In this document: positions 1-9,197 of the stretch, one piece after another
How positions within the stretch are numbered: the stretch's first letter is position 1
How the letters are laid out: the number at the start of each line of letters is the position of its first letter
DNA from: VFMC01 sp040380855
GTDB lineage: Bacteria; Actinomycetota; Acidimicrobiia; Acidimicrobiales; Ilumatobacteraceae
DNA: 64,000 nt
Assembly: GCA_040380855.1 (NCBI GenBank)
Contig: JBEIIG010000002.1
Span: 62,001-126,000 of the forward strand
Reading direction: 5' to 3'
Made by a program: the position numbers and the translations under genes
The notes under the pieces: generated by a model
What the model saw: the letters and a program-made list of their open reading frames with translations, nothing else
Database searches by the model: none
Told to the model about the DNA's origin: nothing

Positions 1-898
1 TCCGCATCCGACTGGTGGCGAGCACCCGCACATCGTCGATGCGCTCCTGATAGAGCGCGTCGTGGCGGCGGCGCAGGAAGCCCGACAGCGAGAACGCGCG
101 CACCTCGGCCGCCTCGTCGCGACGCGACAGCACGAGCGACAGGTACAGCCGCCGTCGGTCGCGCTCGACCTGCGCCACCGAGAACCGGTAGGCCACACGG
201 CTCGCCCGGGTGGTGGCGAGCCACACCGGCACATACGCCACCAGGATCAGCACGAAGAACAGCGGCTCGATGAGCAACAACGCGAGCGAGATGCCCGCCA
301 GGGTGAACAGCGCGCTCAGCACCCCCAGCACGCCGTTACCCATCTGGAGCGGCCGCGACAACGCATTCACCCGGGCCCGTTCGAGGCGATCGTGGAAGGC
401 CGGCGAGTCGAAGGCGAGGAGGTCGACCGCCGCCGACACCTCGTGCACCCGCGTGATGGCCGACCGGCTCACCAACTCGGCGAGCACCCGCTGCTGCTCG
501 ATGCGCACCACGGTGCAGATCGCCGCAACGGCCGACGCCGCCGACAGCAGCACCAGCGGACCGACCACCACACCGAACGACTCGCCGTCGCCGACGGTGA
601 GCAACCGATCGAGCAATCGCTTCCCGGCCAGCACCTGTCCGGTGACGGCGAGCGCCACCACCAACTGCAGTGCAGCGTTCAGCGCCATCTCGCGAGGCGC
701 AGCCCGCCACACCAGTCGTAGACCGGTCACCATCGTCTCGGGGAGCTTGCGCATGCTCGGCCGCCGCGTGCCAGACCCCGACCTGGCCTGGGATGGATCG
801 TCGACAGCCTCGCTCACGGCTGCTTGTATACCGGATTCCGGTTCCGGGGTCGCGCTCCTCGGCGGCACCCGCTCGCACACCGAGGTCAGGCCGCTCAT
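1..898 (-). CDS. ABC exporter, permease part (partial at window start)
   Basis: This is the N-terminal part of a fused ABC transporter; the reading frame is open to the window edge, so the ATPase domain is not visible. The protein has a soluble N-terminus of about 70 residues. Paired hydrophobic segments then lie near residues 71-92, 105-125 and 190-220. The spacing and the polar loop with arginine/glutamate clusters (RVEQxR-like) fit the type-1 exporter membrane domain, where the fold alternates long helices with cytosolic coupling helices. I chose ATG 898 because GGAG lies five bases upstream; a GTG at 817, preceded by TATACA, is a real alternative. The substrate cannot be inferred. It is divergent from the coiled-coil gene. 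Confidence 0.75.
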   Translation of the reverse strand, partial: MSGLTSVCERVPPRSATPEPESGIQAAVSEAVDDPSQARSGSGTRRPSMRKLPETMVTGLRLVWRAAPREMALNAALQLVVALAVTGQVLAGKRLLDRLLTVGDGESFGVVVGPLVLLSAASAVAAICTVVRIEQQRVLAELVSRSAITRVHEVSAAVDLLAFDSPAFHDRLERARVNALSRPLQMGNGVLGVLSALFTLAGISLALLLIEPLFFVLILVAYVPVWLATTRASRVAYRFSVAQVERDRRRLYLSLVLSRRDEAAEVRAFSLSGFLRRRHDALYQERIDDVRVLATSRMR

Positions 899-982
899 GG
901 CGGCGGCTCCGCCACCCACTGCAGCGCAGGCTGTACCCTGGTCGTGTTTCCCGTCTTCGGCGTGAGTGAGGCCATCGGCACC

Positions 983-2113
983 ATGGGTTTGTTCAGGAAG
1001 AAAAACGCGATCGACCCGGTCGACTTCCTGGTGCTGCAGAACGAGATCGCGCAGCTCAAGGAACGGCTCGACGCATCCGAGCAGGCCAAGGCACTGCTCG
1101 AGGACCAGCTCAGTTCGCTTGCTGCCACCACCATGGTGCTGAGCACCAACAACCGCACCGATGCGTCCGACATCGTCGACCAACTCGACCTCATCCAGCG
1201 GCGGCTCGACGCCACCGAGGCGGTGGGCACCAAGGTCGACGCCCTCCACCGACGAGTCATCGACGTCGAGACCCGCCAGGCCAACACCGTCGACCAGGAC
1301 CAGATCGCCCAACTGGCCCTGTTCCGCCCGCCCAGCGGTGCCGCCGCCGACATGGACCAGGGACTGATCACGCAGTTGGCCGAACGGCTCGAGCAGGTCG
1401 CCCAACTGGCCATGTCGCCGGCCCAGCCCGACGAGGAACTGACCGCTCGTCTGCTGCAGCTCGAGCGCACCGCCACCAGCGTCGAGGCGCTGAACCGCCA
1501 GGTCGCCGTCCTCGCCACCACCGTGAGCGCCCAGTCGGCGATGACCGAACAGTTGGGCCAACTCAGCCAACGGGTCGAGCAGGTGGCCGAGTTGGCCGCA
1601 GCACCGGTCGAGCTCGACGACGCGTTCACCCAGCGGTTGATGCTCCTCGAAGACAACGCGCGCCAGGCCGACCTGATGCGCCATCAGGTCGAGCAGCTCA
1701 CCGAACGCATCGCCGCGCACACCGAGATGCGCGACCAGGTGGCGGCGCTCGCGGCGCAGTTGACGGAGATGCAGGTGCAAGCACCGGCCGCGATCGACCT
1801 CTCGGGGTTCGACCAGCGACTGGTCCTCACCGAGGCAGAGGCCCGTCAGGCACGCGACCTGGCGGCCCAGCTCGAGCAGCGCCTCACCCACATGGGCACC
1901 GAGCTCACCAACCAGCTCGGCGAGTTGAGCCGCGAGATCGACGGACTGGCCACCCGCCCGCCCACCGGGCCGGTGCTCAGCGATGCGACCGTCGAGAACC
2001 TGCGGGCCGGTCAGGTGAAGTTGGCGGCCGAACAGGCGCGCCACGAGATCACGTTCCGCGAAGACCTCGCCGCCATTGCCGAACAGCTCCGCGAGCTACG
2101 CACTCGCGTCTGA
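983..2113 (+). CDS. Coiled-coil protein of unknown function
   Basis: The protein has 376 residues and is almost entirely predicted coiled coil. It begins MGLFRKKNAIDPVDFLVLQ and then carries long heptad stretches rich in Leu, Gln, Glu and Ala, including repeated phrases such as LxxLxQRVEQVAELA. There is no signal peptide, no membrane segment and no catalytic motif. The basic N-terminus (FRKK) could contact membrane or nucleic acid. Start choice: ATG 983 has GAGTGAGG about 12 bases upstream; an in-frame GTG at 962 is possible, and a TACCCT hexamer at 933-938 may be the -10. A structural or scaffold role is only inference from composition. Confidence 0.75.
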   Translation: MGLFRKKNAIDPVDFLVLQNEIAQLKERLDASEQAKALLEDQLSSLAATTMVLSTNNRTDASDIVDQLDLIQRRLDATEAVGTKVDALHRRVIDVETRQANTVDQDQIAQLALFRPPSGAAADMDQGLITQLAERLEQVAQLAMSPAQPDEELTARLLQLERTATSVEALNRQVAVLATTVSAQSAMTEQLGQLSQRVEQVAELAAAPVELDDAFTQRLMLLEDNARQADLMRHQVEQLTERIAAHTEMRDQVAALAAQLTEMQVQAPAAIDLSGFDQRLVLTEAEARQARDLAAQLEQRLTHMGTELTNQLGELSREIDGLATRPPTGPVLSDATVENLRAGQVKLAAEQARHEITFREDLAAIAEQLRELRTRV

Positions 2114-2125
2114 CCGACTCCGTTC

Positions 2126-4993
2126 CTAGCCGTTGGCGAGCAGATCGAGTGCCTGCTTCACCAGCGCGCGTGCCTGTGCGGTGAGTTCGGCGTACTTGGC
2201 GAAATCGGGCAGCGCGTCGTCGGCCTGGGCGAACAGTTCGTCGGCCTGGGCCAGCAGTTCGGCCGGATCCTGCGATGTCGACGGGTCGGTGGGCGTGGTG
2301 GGCTCGGTGGGCTCGGTGGTGCCGGCACCGACGACGTCGCCGAGATCGGTTGTGAACCCGGGGAAGAGTTTGGCGATGGCCTGCTGCAGCGTGGTGCCGA
2401 AGGCTGCCTTGCCCTGATACGACACCAGCACGTAGCGGTACGACAACTGCTTGGAGGTGTCGGACTCGACGTAGAGCGGTCGGACGTAGAGCAACCCGTC
2501 GCTGAGCGGCACCAGTTGCAGGTCGCCGTAGTACACCGACGAACCCTTCTGGTCGAGCAGGGTGATCTGCTGCGAGATGGCCGGATCGCTCTCCATCGTG
2601 GCGGCCACCGTGGCCGGGCCGTCGACGGCACCTTCCACTACGTAGGCCGTCAGTTGGCCGTAGGTGTCGGGGTCGCTGCTGGCCACCATGTAGGCCTGCA
2701 ACTCGGTGCGGTTGTCGTTGGTGCTGAACGGCACGAACGGCCGCAGCAACTGGAACGACGGCTCGGTCTGCCCCGGGGTGCGGAACATCGAGTAGTAGGG
2801 GACGAACCGCGCCGAGCCCGACTCGCTGGCGAAGGCATCGGCAGCCGTCGACGGCGCGGCGGGGTCGACGGTGACCGGGCTCACAGCGCCGCTGTCGATC
2901 AGCCGCGGCAGGGCGCTCGGGCCCTGAGCCACCGACCAGGCCCCGTTGCGCTCGTAGAACGCCGAGGGTGACAACCGGTACTTCGAGTAGTGCGCGGTCT
3001 GCACCCGGAACAGGTCTTCCGGGTAGCGGAGGTGCTCGCGCAGGGTTGCAGGCATCTGGTCGAGCGGCAGGAACAGATCGGGGAACGCCGACTGCCAGGC
3101 ACGCACGATCGGGTCGTCGGGGTCGCTGACGTAGAGCGACACCGACCCGTCGTAGGCGTCGACGGTGGCCTTCACACTGTTGCGGATGTAGTTGAACGCG
3201 AACCCGAGGCCACTGGTGCTGGTGAGTTGGCTGAGATCGGCGTTCTGCGCATAGGGATAGCGGTCGGAGGTGGTGTACGCATCGACGACCCACACGGCCC
3301 TGCCGTCGACTGCAACCGGATAGGGATCGCCCTCGAGCGACAGGAACGGGGCCACCGCACCCACGCGCTCGCGCACGTCGCGGACGGTGAGCAACTGCGA
3401 GTCGTCGTTGATGGCACTCGAACCGAGCAGGTTGTAGTCGAGGAAGTGCAACGCGAAGGCGACCCGGCGGATGAGCGAGCTCAGCTCGACACCACCATCA
3501 CCCTGATACGGCCCGGCGTTGGTCTGGTCGGGGCACACGTCTTCGCTCACCGAGGTGTTCACAACGGCATAACCGCTGAGGCCTTCACTGAAGTACAGCT
3601 CGGGACGCTCGAGCGGCACTGGCTCGTAGTCGGGACGACCGCTCGACTCGACCTGCGACGCCGACGCCTGCACGAGCCCGCATCCGTGGGTGAAGATGAG
3701 GTGGGTGCCCTGCCACGACTTGTTGGCGATGCTCGTCAGATCGAGTTCTCGTGCAGCGGTGAGCACCTGCTGGGTGCGGCCGTCGATCTCGTAGCGATCG
3801 ACGTCGAGATCGCGGATGGTCAACCCCGACCGCTGACCCTGGTCGATGCGGAAGCGGTCGACCAGACGCGCGGGGTTGAGCAGGCGCACGTCGCGCAGCG
3901 GTGATGCATCGGCCGTGATCTCGGCGGCCGACAGCGTGCCGTAGGCCACCGTCTCCTCGACGACATCGGCGATCCCGAAGGCTTGCCGAGTCGCGAGCAC
4001 GTTGCGCTCGATGTATGGCGCCTCACGATCCTTCTGGTTGGGGTTCACCACCAGCGCCTGCACGACCGCCGGGTCGACCACCCCGCCCAGCAGGGCCACC
4101 ACGACCCACAGGCCCGAGGCGATGAGCGGCAGGCGCCACGAGTCGGTCTTCAGCGAGAACAGGAACAGCCCCGCCACGAGCAGCGCGATGAGGGCGAGCA
4201 GCACCACGGCAGGCAGCTGTGCGTTGACCACCGAGTAGGTGGCGCCCTGTACGAACCCGCGCCGCTCGGTGGTGAGTTCGTACCGGGTGACCCAGTAGTC
4301 GGCGGCCTTCACCACGGCCAACAGCGCCAGCAGCACGGCCAGATGCGCCTTGGTGGCCCGGCGGATCTTCGGCCGGGGCTGCTGGATGACGACGCCACCG
4401 TTCAGGATGTGGGTGAGCACCACCAGCAAGGTGACGAACACCATCGCTGCGTAGAACCAGTCGAGCGCGAAGGTGATGAACGGCAGGCGGAAGATGTAGA
4501 AGCCGATGTCGTTGCCGAACTGCGGATCGGTGACACCGAACGACTGGCTGTTGCGGAACAGCAACCAGTCGCGCCAGTGGGCCGTGACAGGGAGGGCGAA
4601 CAGCAACCCGAAGAAGACCGCGGCGGCGAACCGCACCAGCCGCAGGCGGCGGCCGAACAGCAGGTGGAACCGCTCGACGACGGGGTGCATGTTGGCGGCG
4701 AAGCTCGACGGCGCGAGTCGGTCGGCGATGATGAGATTGAGCACCGCCACGGCGATGAACACGGCGGCGAACAAGCCGAACAACATGGCCTTGTTGCCGA
4801 GCACACCCCAGAACACGTCGGTGCGGTCGACGCTGCGATGCCACAGGAAGTCGACGTAGAAGCCCGACAGGAAGCGGGCCGACACGACGAGTACGACGAC
4901 GACGACGGCGATGGCGATGAGCACCACTCGACCGCGGTCGCCGATCCTCCGCTGGCCTTGCTCGGGCTGGGGGAGGTCGGAAGGCGTCCGCAT
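2126..4993 (-). CDS. UPF0182 family membrane protein
   Basis: This 955-residue protein matches UPF0182 (COG1615), large actinobacterial/cyanobacterial membrane proteins of unknown function. About seven hydrophobic segments occupy the first 330 residues (for example VVLIAIAVVVVVLVVSARF). A long extracytoplasmic region follows, with the family-like stretches FLDYNLLGSSAINDDSQLL and FAFNYIRNSVKATVDAYDG. The C-terminus is a Thr/Pro/Glu-rich linker and a short helical segment. TAGCCT lies eight bases before ATG 4993, compatible with a leaderless or near-leaderless start in the 58-base gap after the divIVA-like gene. It nearly abuts the convergent coiled-coil gene. Confidence 0.9.
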   Translation of the reverse strand: MRTPSDLPQPEQGQRRIGDRGRVVLIAIAVVVVVLVVSARFLSGFYVDFLWHRSVDRTDVFWGVLGNKAMLFGLFAAVFIAVAVLNLIIADRLAPSSFAANMHPVVERFHLLFGRRLRLVRFAAAVFFGLLFALPVTAHWRDWLLFRNSQSFGVTDPQFGNDIGFYIFRLPFITFALDWFYAAMVFVTLLVVLTHILNGGVVIQQPRPKIRRATKAHLAVLLALLAVVKAADYWVTRYELTTERRGFVQGATYSVVNAQLPAVVLLALIALLVAGLFLFSLKTDSWRLPLIASGLWVVVALLGGVVDPAVVQALVVNPNQKDREAPYIERNVLATRQAFGIADVVEETVAYGTLSAAEITADASPLRDVRLLNPARLVDRFRIDQGQRSGLTIRDLDVDRYEIDGRTQQVLTAARELDLTSIANKSWQGTHLIFTHGCGLVQASASQVESSGRPDYEPVPLERPELYFSEGLSGYAVVNTSVSEDVCPDQTNAGPYQGDGGVELSSLIRRVAFALHFLDYNLLGSSAINDDSQLLTVRDVRERVGAVAPFLSLEGDPYPVAVDGRAVWVVDAYTTSDRYPYAQNADLSQLTSTSGLGFAFNYIRNSVKATVDAYDGSVSLYVSDPDDPIVRAWQSAFPDLFLPLDQMPATLREHLRYPEDLFRVQTAHYSKYRLSPSAFYERNGAWSVAQGPSALPRLIDSGAVSPVTVDPAAPSTAADAFASESGSARFVPYYSMFRTPGQTEPSFQLLRPFVPFSTNDNRTELQAYMVASSDPDTYGQLTAYVVEGAVDGPATVAATMESDPAISQQITLLDQKGSSVYYGDLQLVPLSDGLLYVRPLYVESDTSKQLSYRYVLVSYQGKAAFGTTLQQAIAKLFPGFTTDLGDVVGAGTTEPTEPTTPTDPSTSQDPAELLAQADELFAQADDALPDFAKYAELTAQARALVKQALDLLANG

Positions 4994-5051
4994 AGGCCCG
5001 GAGGCTATCGGCGCCGGCGGAGTCGCAGGCCGCAGCCGCCCGGTTCGTGGC

Positions 5052-6980
5052 TCAGTCGGCCGGGGCGATCATGCAGCGGCAACCACTGTGCGCCGGGGCG
5101 CAGGTGTGGGCCGTGGGGAACGGATCGCCCGCACGGACGACCCCCTGCAGGCAGTTGTCCTCGGCGTCGGCGCACTCGGGTCCCTCGGGATCGACCATCC
5201 AGCAGACCGGGGTTCCCGGGGCCACCCCGGCGAGGGCACCGGCCCCGAAGGCGAGACGGGCGATGTCGTCGAGCCGCTCGTCGATGCGCTGGTTCTTCCA
5301 CTCGCGATAGACGATGCGCACCAGGCCGGCGAGTTCGGCATTGTCGCCGTCGGCCTCGGCGACACAGCGCGCGAGACGATCGCGCAGTGGTCGGATCACA
5401 TCGACGGCCAGCGCATCGGACGCGTTCGCCGTGGCGTCGGCCTTCTTCACGTCGCGCTGCGCCGCAGCAGCAGTGGCTCCCATCGACACCGCCCCGGCGA
5501 CAGCCGCAGCGGTGAGGTCGCCCGCCACCGCCTCGGTATAGCGGGCCGCATGGTCGGCCTCGTCCGACACCAGATCGACCACGTCGCGCACCGATTCTTT
5601 GCGGCGAAGGGTGTGCAGCACCTCGTTCTGCTCGTCGGCGAGCACCCGCTTCAGCTTCCGCGACGCTGCGACGATCAGCGGCGTGAGTGCCTCGTCGCGA
5701 CGCGCGAACGGCGTGTCGTCGACGGCGACGACGGCCGCCGGTGCAGCCGGCGTGGAGGCGAACACCGAGTCGCCGAGCGGCGGCACCACGGTGAGCACTG
5801 GCGGCGAGACCGGCTGGGGCTCGGGCTCGGCCTGCTCGGCCACCGGTTCGACCTCGACCACGCGCTCGGCCACCGACTGCGTACGCGCAGCACGCAGGCG
5901 GGCGAACAGATCGTCGGCCGACGACTTCGACTCGGTTCCAGCCGCTGGCGCGGCATCGACGACCAGTTCGGTCTCGGCGACCGGCGCGGCATCGACCACC
6001 CGCTCGACCTCGACCATCGGCTCGGCCTCGTCGACCATCGGCTCGGCCTCGTCGATCGTCGCAGCGTCGACCTCGGCCGAAGGCTCGACAACGGCATCGG
6101 CGTCCGCATCCGCGTCGGCGGTCGGCGCGTTGTCGACGTCCGGCGCTCCCTCGTCGTCGATCGTCGGTTCGGCCTCGACGAACTCGGCCTCGACGACCGA
6201 CGCCTCCTCGACCACGATGTCGACGTCGACCGCGACCTCGATCGGCGGCTCGACGGCCACCAACGGGGTGCCGGGTCGCGGAGTGTTGGGCTTCATCACC
6301 GGAATGGGTCCGGTGGTGGGCGACAGATCGACGTACTCGTCGGGTTCGACCAGCGGCACCAACTCGCTGATCACGTCGACCGCGACGAGCCGCGAACGCT
6401 CGAACGCCTGCAGCAACCGATCGCGGCCGTGCACCAGTTGTTCGATCTGCTGGCGCGCCATCTCGCGTCGACGGGCCAGGTCGCTCAACACCCGCTCGCG
6501 ATAGGCCCGCGCCTCGTTCACCATGTCGCGGCCCTGCTGCTTGGCCATCTCGAGTTCGGCCTCGGCGTCGGCGGTTGCATCGGCGCGCCGCCGCGCCGAC
6601 TCGATCTCGGCTTCCTCGCGCACGCGGTGCGCTTCGTCGGTGGCATCGCGGAGCAGTCGGCTCGCACCCTCCTCGGCCCGGATCTTGATCTGCGAGGCAG
6701 CCTCGCGCGCCGCCTGCAGGATGCGCGCCGCTTCCTCGCCGAGCAGTCGGGTGACGACATCTTCATCGAGCGCTGCCGTCGACACCGGGCCACGCTGCAC
6801 CGTTCGCACCTCGCGCTCGAGGAAACGCTCGCGTTCTTGCAACCGGGCGAGTTCGGCCGCCACCATGCGCAAGAACTCGCGCACCTCGGCGGGTTCGAAG
6901 CCCTTGCGGGCGTTGGAGAAGGTCGCCGCTGCCACAGCACTCGGCGACGAGGGGTCAGGGCGCGAGAACGACAGAGCCAT
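5052..6980 (-). CDS. DivIVA-domain protein with phage-head-like C-terminal tail
   Basis: Residues about 12-60 form a DivIVA-type N-terminus (AATFSNARKGFEPAEVREFL), the membrane-curvature-sensing domain of polar-growth and division proteins. A long coiled coil follows to about residue 210. Next is an acidic Val/Glu/Ala/Asp-rich linker of about 200 residues with repeats of EAEPMVDEAEPMV. The last 240 residues are helical and end in a Cys/His cluster with CWMVDPEGPEC, DNC and HSGCRC. That ending resembles the C-terminal motif of phage Mu gpF/SPP1 gp7 minor head proteins (C..D..C..G..FP..H...H..CRC). ATG 6980 is preferred over GTG 6989. TACGAT sits nine bases upstream. Confidence 0.75.
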   Translation of the reverse strand: MALSFSRPDPSSPSAVAAATFSNARKGFEPAEVREFLRMVAAELARLQERERFLEREVRTVQRGPVSTAALDEDVVTRLLGEEAARILQAAREAASQIKIRAEEGASRLLRDATDEAHRVREEAEIESARRRADATADAEAELEMAKQQGRDMVNEARAYRERVLSDLARRREMARQQIEQLVHGRDRLLQAFERSRLVAVDVISELVPLVEPDEYVDLSPTTGPIPVMKPNTPRPGTPLVAVEPPIEVAVDVDIVVEEASVVEAEFVEAEPTIDDEGAPDVDNAPTADADADADAVVEPSAEVDAATIDEAEPMVDEAEPMVEVERVVDAAPVAETELVVDAAPAAGTESKSSADDLFARLRAARTQSVAERVVEVEPVAEQAEPEPQPVSPPVLTVVPPLGDSVFASTPAAPAAVVAVDDTPFARRDEALTPLIVAASRKLKRVLADEQNEVLHTLRRKESVRDVVDLVSDEADHAARYTEAVAGDLTAAAVAGAVSMGATAAAAQRDVKKADATANASDALAVDVIRPLRDRLARCVAEADGDNAELAGLVRIVYREWKNQRIDERLDDIARLAFGAGALAGVAPGTPVCWMVDPEGPECADAEDNCLQGVVRAGDPFPTAHTCAPAHSGCRCMIAPAD

Positions 6981-7048
6981 CGAACGCACATCGTAGGTGT
7001 CGAGACGCGCCGCGTAGCGGCATGCTCCTGCGGGTGCCGGCCTCGGCG

Positions 7049-8257
7049 TCAGTTCAGTGGCGTGTAGTCGGCTCCGGGCTTGCCCAGCTCGAGGCCGTTC
7101 CCGCCGTACGACGCCAAGGCCGACAGCGCCTCGTCGAGGTCGGCGACGTCGATGACCACCAGGTCGTCACCCGCCACGGCGCGGGCCTTGGCGAGGTCGT
7201 CAGGACCCTGTTCGGTGGGAACGATGAACACCTTGGCGCCCATCTGCTTCGCGGCCGAGGCCTTCTGTGCCAGCCCACCGATCGGACCCACCGACCCATC
7301 GGTGCGGATCGTCCCCGTCACCGCCACGCTGGTGCCACCGGTCAACTCACCCGGGGTGAGTTCGTCGATGAGGGTCAGGGTGAAGGCGAGGCCGGCCGAC
7401 GGGCCGCCGATCTCGGACGTGGCGATGTCGACCTCGAACGGCAACTCGGCGCGCGCCGTGTCGAAGGGAACGAACCCGATGATCGTGCGGTTCGGGTCGT
7501 CCGGATCGGCGATCAATTCGATCTCGCCTTCCTGCTCGCCCTTGCCGGGCCGCTCGAACTCGACCGTGATCCGGTCGCCCGGCTTGTGCCGCTTCAGGAT
7601 CGGGCCGAGATCGTCGACCGTGGCCAGTGGTTCGCCATCCGCTTTCACCAACGTGTCGCCCGGGTCGAGCACCTCGTCGGACGGGGCGCGCTCGGCGCAC
7701 GAACCGTCGTCGGCGAATTGCAGGCACACCAGTTCGTCGATGATCACATCGCCGGGCACCAGCGTGGCCGGATACCCGAGATGACTCAACGCCACGTACT
7801 CGGCGGTCTCTTTCGCCGTTCGCATCAACTGCAGGTTCACCTGCTGCTGCTGGGTCGGGGTCTGCGTGCCGTACTTGTCCTCGTAGCTGTAGAAGGTGAC
7901 CTCGGGTCGGTCCTCACCCACCCACCAGTCGAGCAACGACACTGCGGGCAGGCGGACGGTCACGAACAGGAGCCGTCCATCGGCCCGGTACCGCTCGACA
8001 GCGTCGAACGACAGCCTCGGTGCCACCGGTTCGGCGCTCGACGGAACCAGCGCGTACGGCGCCTCGACCTGCTTGCGATTCTCGGCCCGCCAGGAACCCG
8101 GCACGAGCGCAGCGAGCAAGACGGTGGTGATGATGGCCATCGCCACGACAGCGAGCGGCACGGCCCACAGCAGGTGCAGTCGACTGCCCGATTCGGGCGA
8201 GCGCGCATGGCCCGACGACGCCGACCCCGGTACCATCTCTTCTTGCGTGTCGCTCAC
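7049..8257 (-). CDS. YlbL-type Lon-like serine protease with PDZ domain
   Basis: The protein has 402 residues. An N-terminal membrane anchor lies near residues 28-52 (LLWAVPLAVVAMAIITTVLL). A PDZ-like region follows around residues 205-255 (LDPGDTLVKADGEPLATVDD), then a Lon S16 proteolytic domain. The catalytic Ser is in GGPSAGLAF (about S287) and the Lys about 45 residues later in GGLAQKASAAK, matching the Lon Ser-Lys dyad spacing. Such proteins are membrane-tethered with the protease outside the membrane; the substrate is unknown. GTG 8257 follows GGTGAG; ATG 8236 is an alternative start. The 5' end overlaps the divergent small membrane-protein gene by 11 bases. Confidence 0.85.
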   Translation of the reverse strand: MSDTQEEMVPGSASSGHARSPESGSRLHLLWAVPLAVVAMAIITTVLLAALVPGSWRAENRKQVEAPYALVPSSAEPVAPRLSFDAVERYRADGRLLFVTVRLPAVSLLDWWVGEDRPEVTFYSYEDKYGTQTPTQQQQVNLQLMRTAKETAEYVALSHLGYPATLVPGDVIIDELVCLQFADDGSCAERAPSDEVLDPGDTLVKADGEPLATVDDLGPILKRHKPGDRITVEFERPGKGEQEGEIELIADPDDPNRTIIGFVPFDTARAELPFEVDIATSEIGGPSAGLAFTLTLIDELTPGELTGGTSVAVTGTIRTDGSVGPIGGLAQKASAAKQMGAKVFIVPTEQGPDDLAKARAVAGDDLVVIDVADLDEALSALASYGGNGLELGKPGADYTPLN

Positions 8258-8564
8258 GGAACTCACCACTGCCTCGGCCTGGATCGCCGCTCTCGCCATC
8301 GTGGCGCTCATCGCCACCGGATGGCGCAAGCCTGCCAGAGCCACGGTGCCCGTCGCACGCGGGCGGCGCACCGGGGCGCGACCGCCGGTCGACGTGCAGA
8401 CCACTCCCAGCGCGCCGTATCGGGGTACACCACTCTGGCGGCGGATCTGGGCGGTCGTTGCGGCCAGCACCCTCGCTGCCGTCACCGGCACCATCGTGGC
8501 CATCCTCGTCGCTGCCGGGTTGGCGTACACCGTGGTCACCCTCACCGACATGTTGCGCCGCTGA
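8247..8564 (+). CDS. Small two-helix membrane protein
   Basis: This 105-residue protein has two hydrophobic helices, near residues 11-23 (AWIAALAIVALIA) and 75-97 (VAASTLAAVTGTIVAILVAAGL), separated by a basic, Pro/Arg-rich linker. I do not recognise a family. The start is GTG 8247; no Shine-Dalgarno is visible, but TACCAT lies at 8231-8236. Its 5' end overlaps the start of the divergent Lon-like protease gene, so the two may share control. The HEAT-repeat gene follows 27 bases downstream. Confidence 0.6.
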   Translation: MSLTELTTASAWIAALAIVALIATGWRKPARATVPVARGRRTGARPPVDVQTTPSAPYRGTPLWRRIWAVVAASTLAAVTGTIVAILVAAGLAYTVVTLTDMLRR

Positions 8565-8591
8565 GCGCGGCGACTGCTGCCACGGGTGTCG

Positions 8592-9197
8592 ATGGAACCT
8601 GACGAGCGCACTCGCTGGCGTCGGATCGCTGCTGCCGGGCACACCGGCGACCGCGATGCAGCCCGTCGAGCGATGGCCGACCCCGACCCGGTGGTGCGGA
8701 TGCTCGCGCTCGGGGCCCTCGGCCGTCTCGGGGCACTCGACCCCACGGGTGTGGTTGCCGCATTCGACGACCCCGATTCCGGCGTGCGGCGACGGGCCAT
8801 CGAACTGGCGGCCACCCAGCCTGCGATCGACCTGCTGCGCATGCTGCACGACGTCGACCCAGGTGTGGTGGAACATGCGGCCTGGGCCTGCGGCGAGCAG
8901 GTGACGGTGAGCGACGCCGTGCTCGACCGGCTGATCGACCTGGCACAGCACGCCGAGGTGGCGCTCGTACGCGAATCGGCCGTGGCAGCCCTCGGCGCGA
9001 TCGGCGACGAACGCGGCATCGACGCCGTGCTGGCGGGTTGCCGCGACACCCCTGCCATCCGGCGCCGCGCCGTCTTGGCGCTGGCACCGTTCGACGGCCC
9101 TGCGGTCGAGGCGGCGCTCGACGAGGCACTGGTCGATCGCGACTGGCAGGTGCGCCAGGCGGCCGAAGATCTGCGCCGAGCCGCCACCGGTCAGTGA
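8592..9197 (+). CDS. HEAT-repeat protein
   Basis: The 201-residue protein consists of about five tandem helical repeats of roughly 30 residues with the HEAT/PBS-lyase-like pattern (DPDPVVRMLALGALGRLG, DPDSGVRRRAIELAA, LVRESAVAALGAIGDERG, IRRRAVLALAPF, DWQVRQAAEDL). Such repeats form a scaffold for protein binding. There is no signal peptide or membrane segment. ATG 8592 was chosen; GTG 8586 is in frame. The stop codon abuts the stop of the convergent membrane-protein gene with no bases between them. Confidence 0.8.
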   Translation: MEPDERTRWRRIAAAGHTGDRDAARRAMADPDPVVRMLALGALGRLGALDPTGVVAAFDDPDSGVRRRAIELAATQPAIDLLRMLHDVDPGVVEHAAWACGEQVTVSDAVLDRLIDLAQHAEVALVRESAVAALGAIGDERGIDAVLAGCRDTPAIRRRAVLALAPFDGPAVEAALDEALVDRDWQVRQAAEDLRRAATGQ

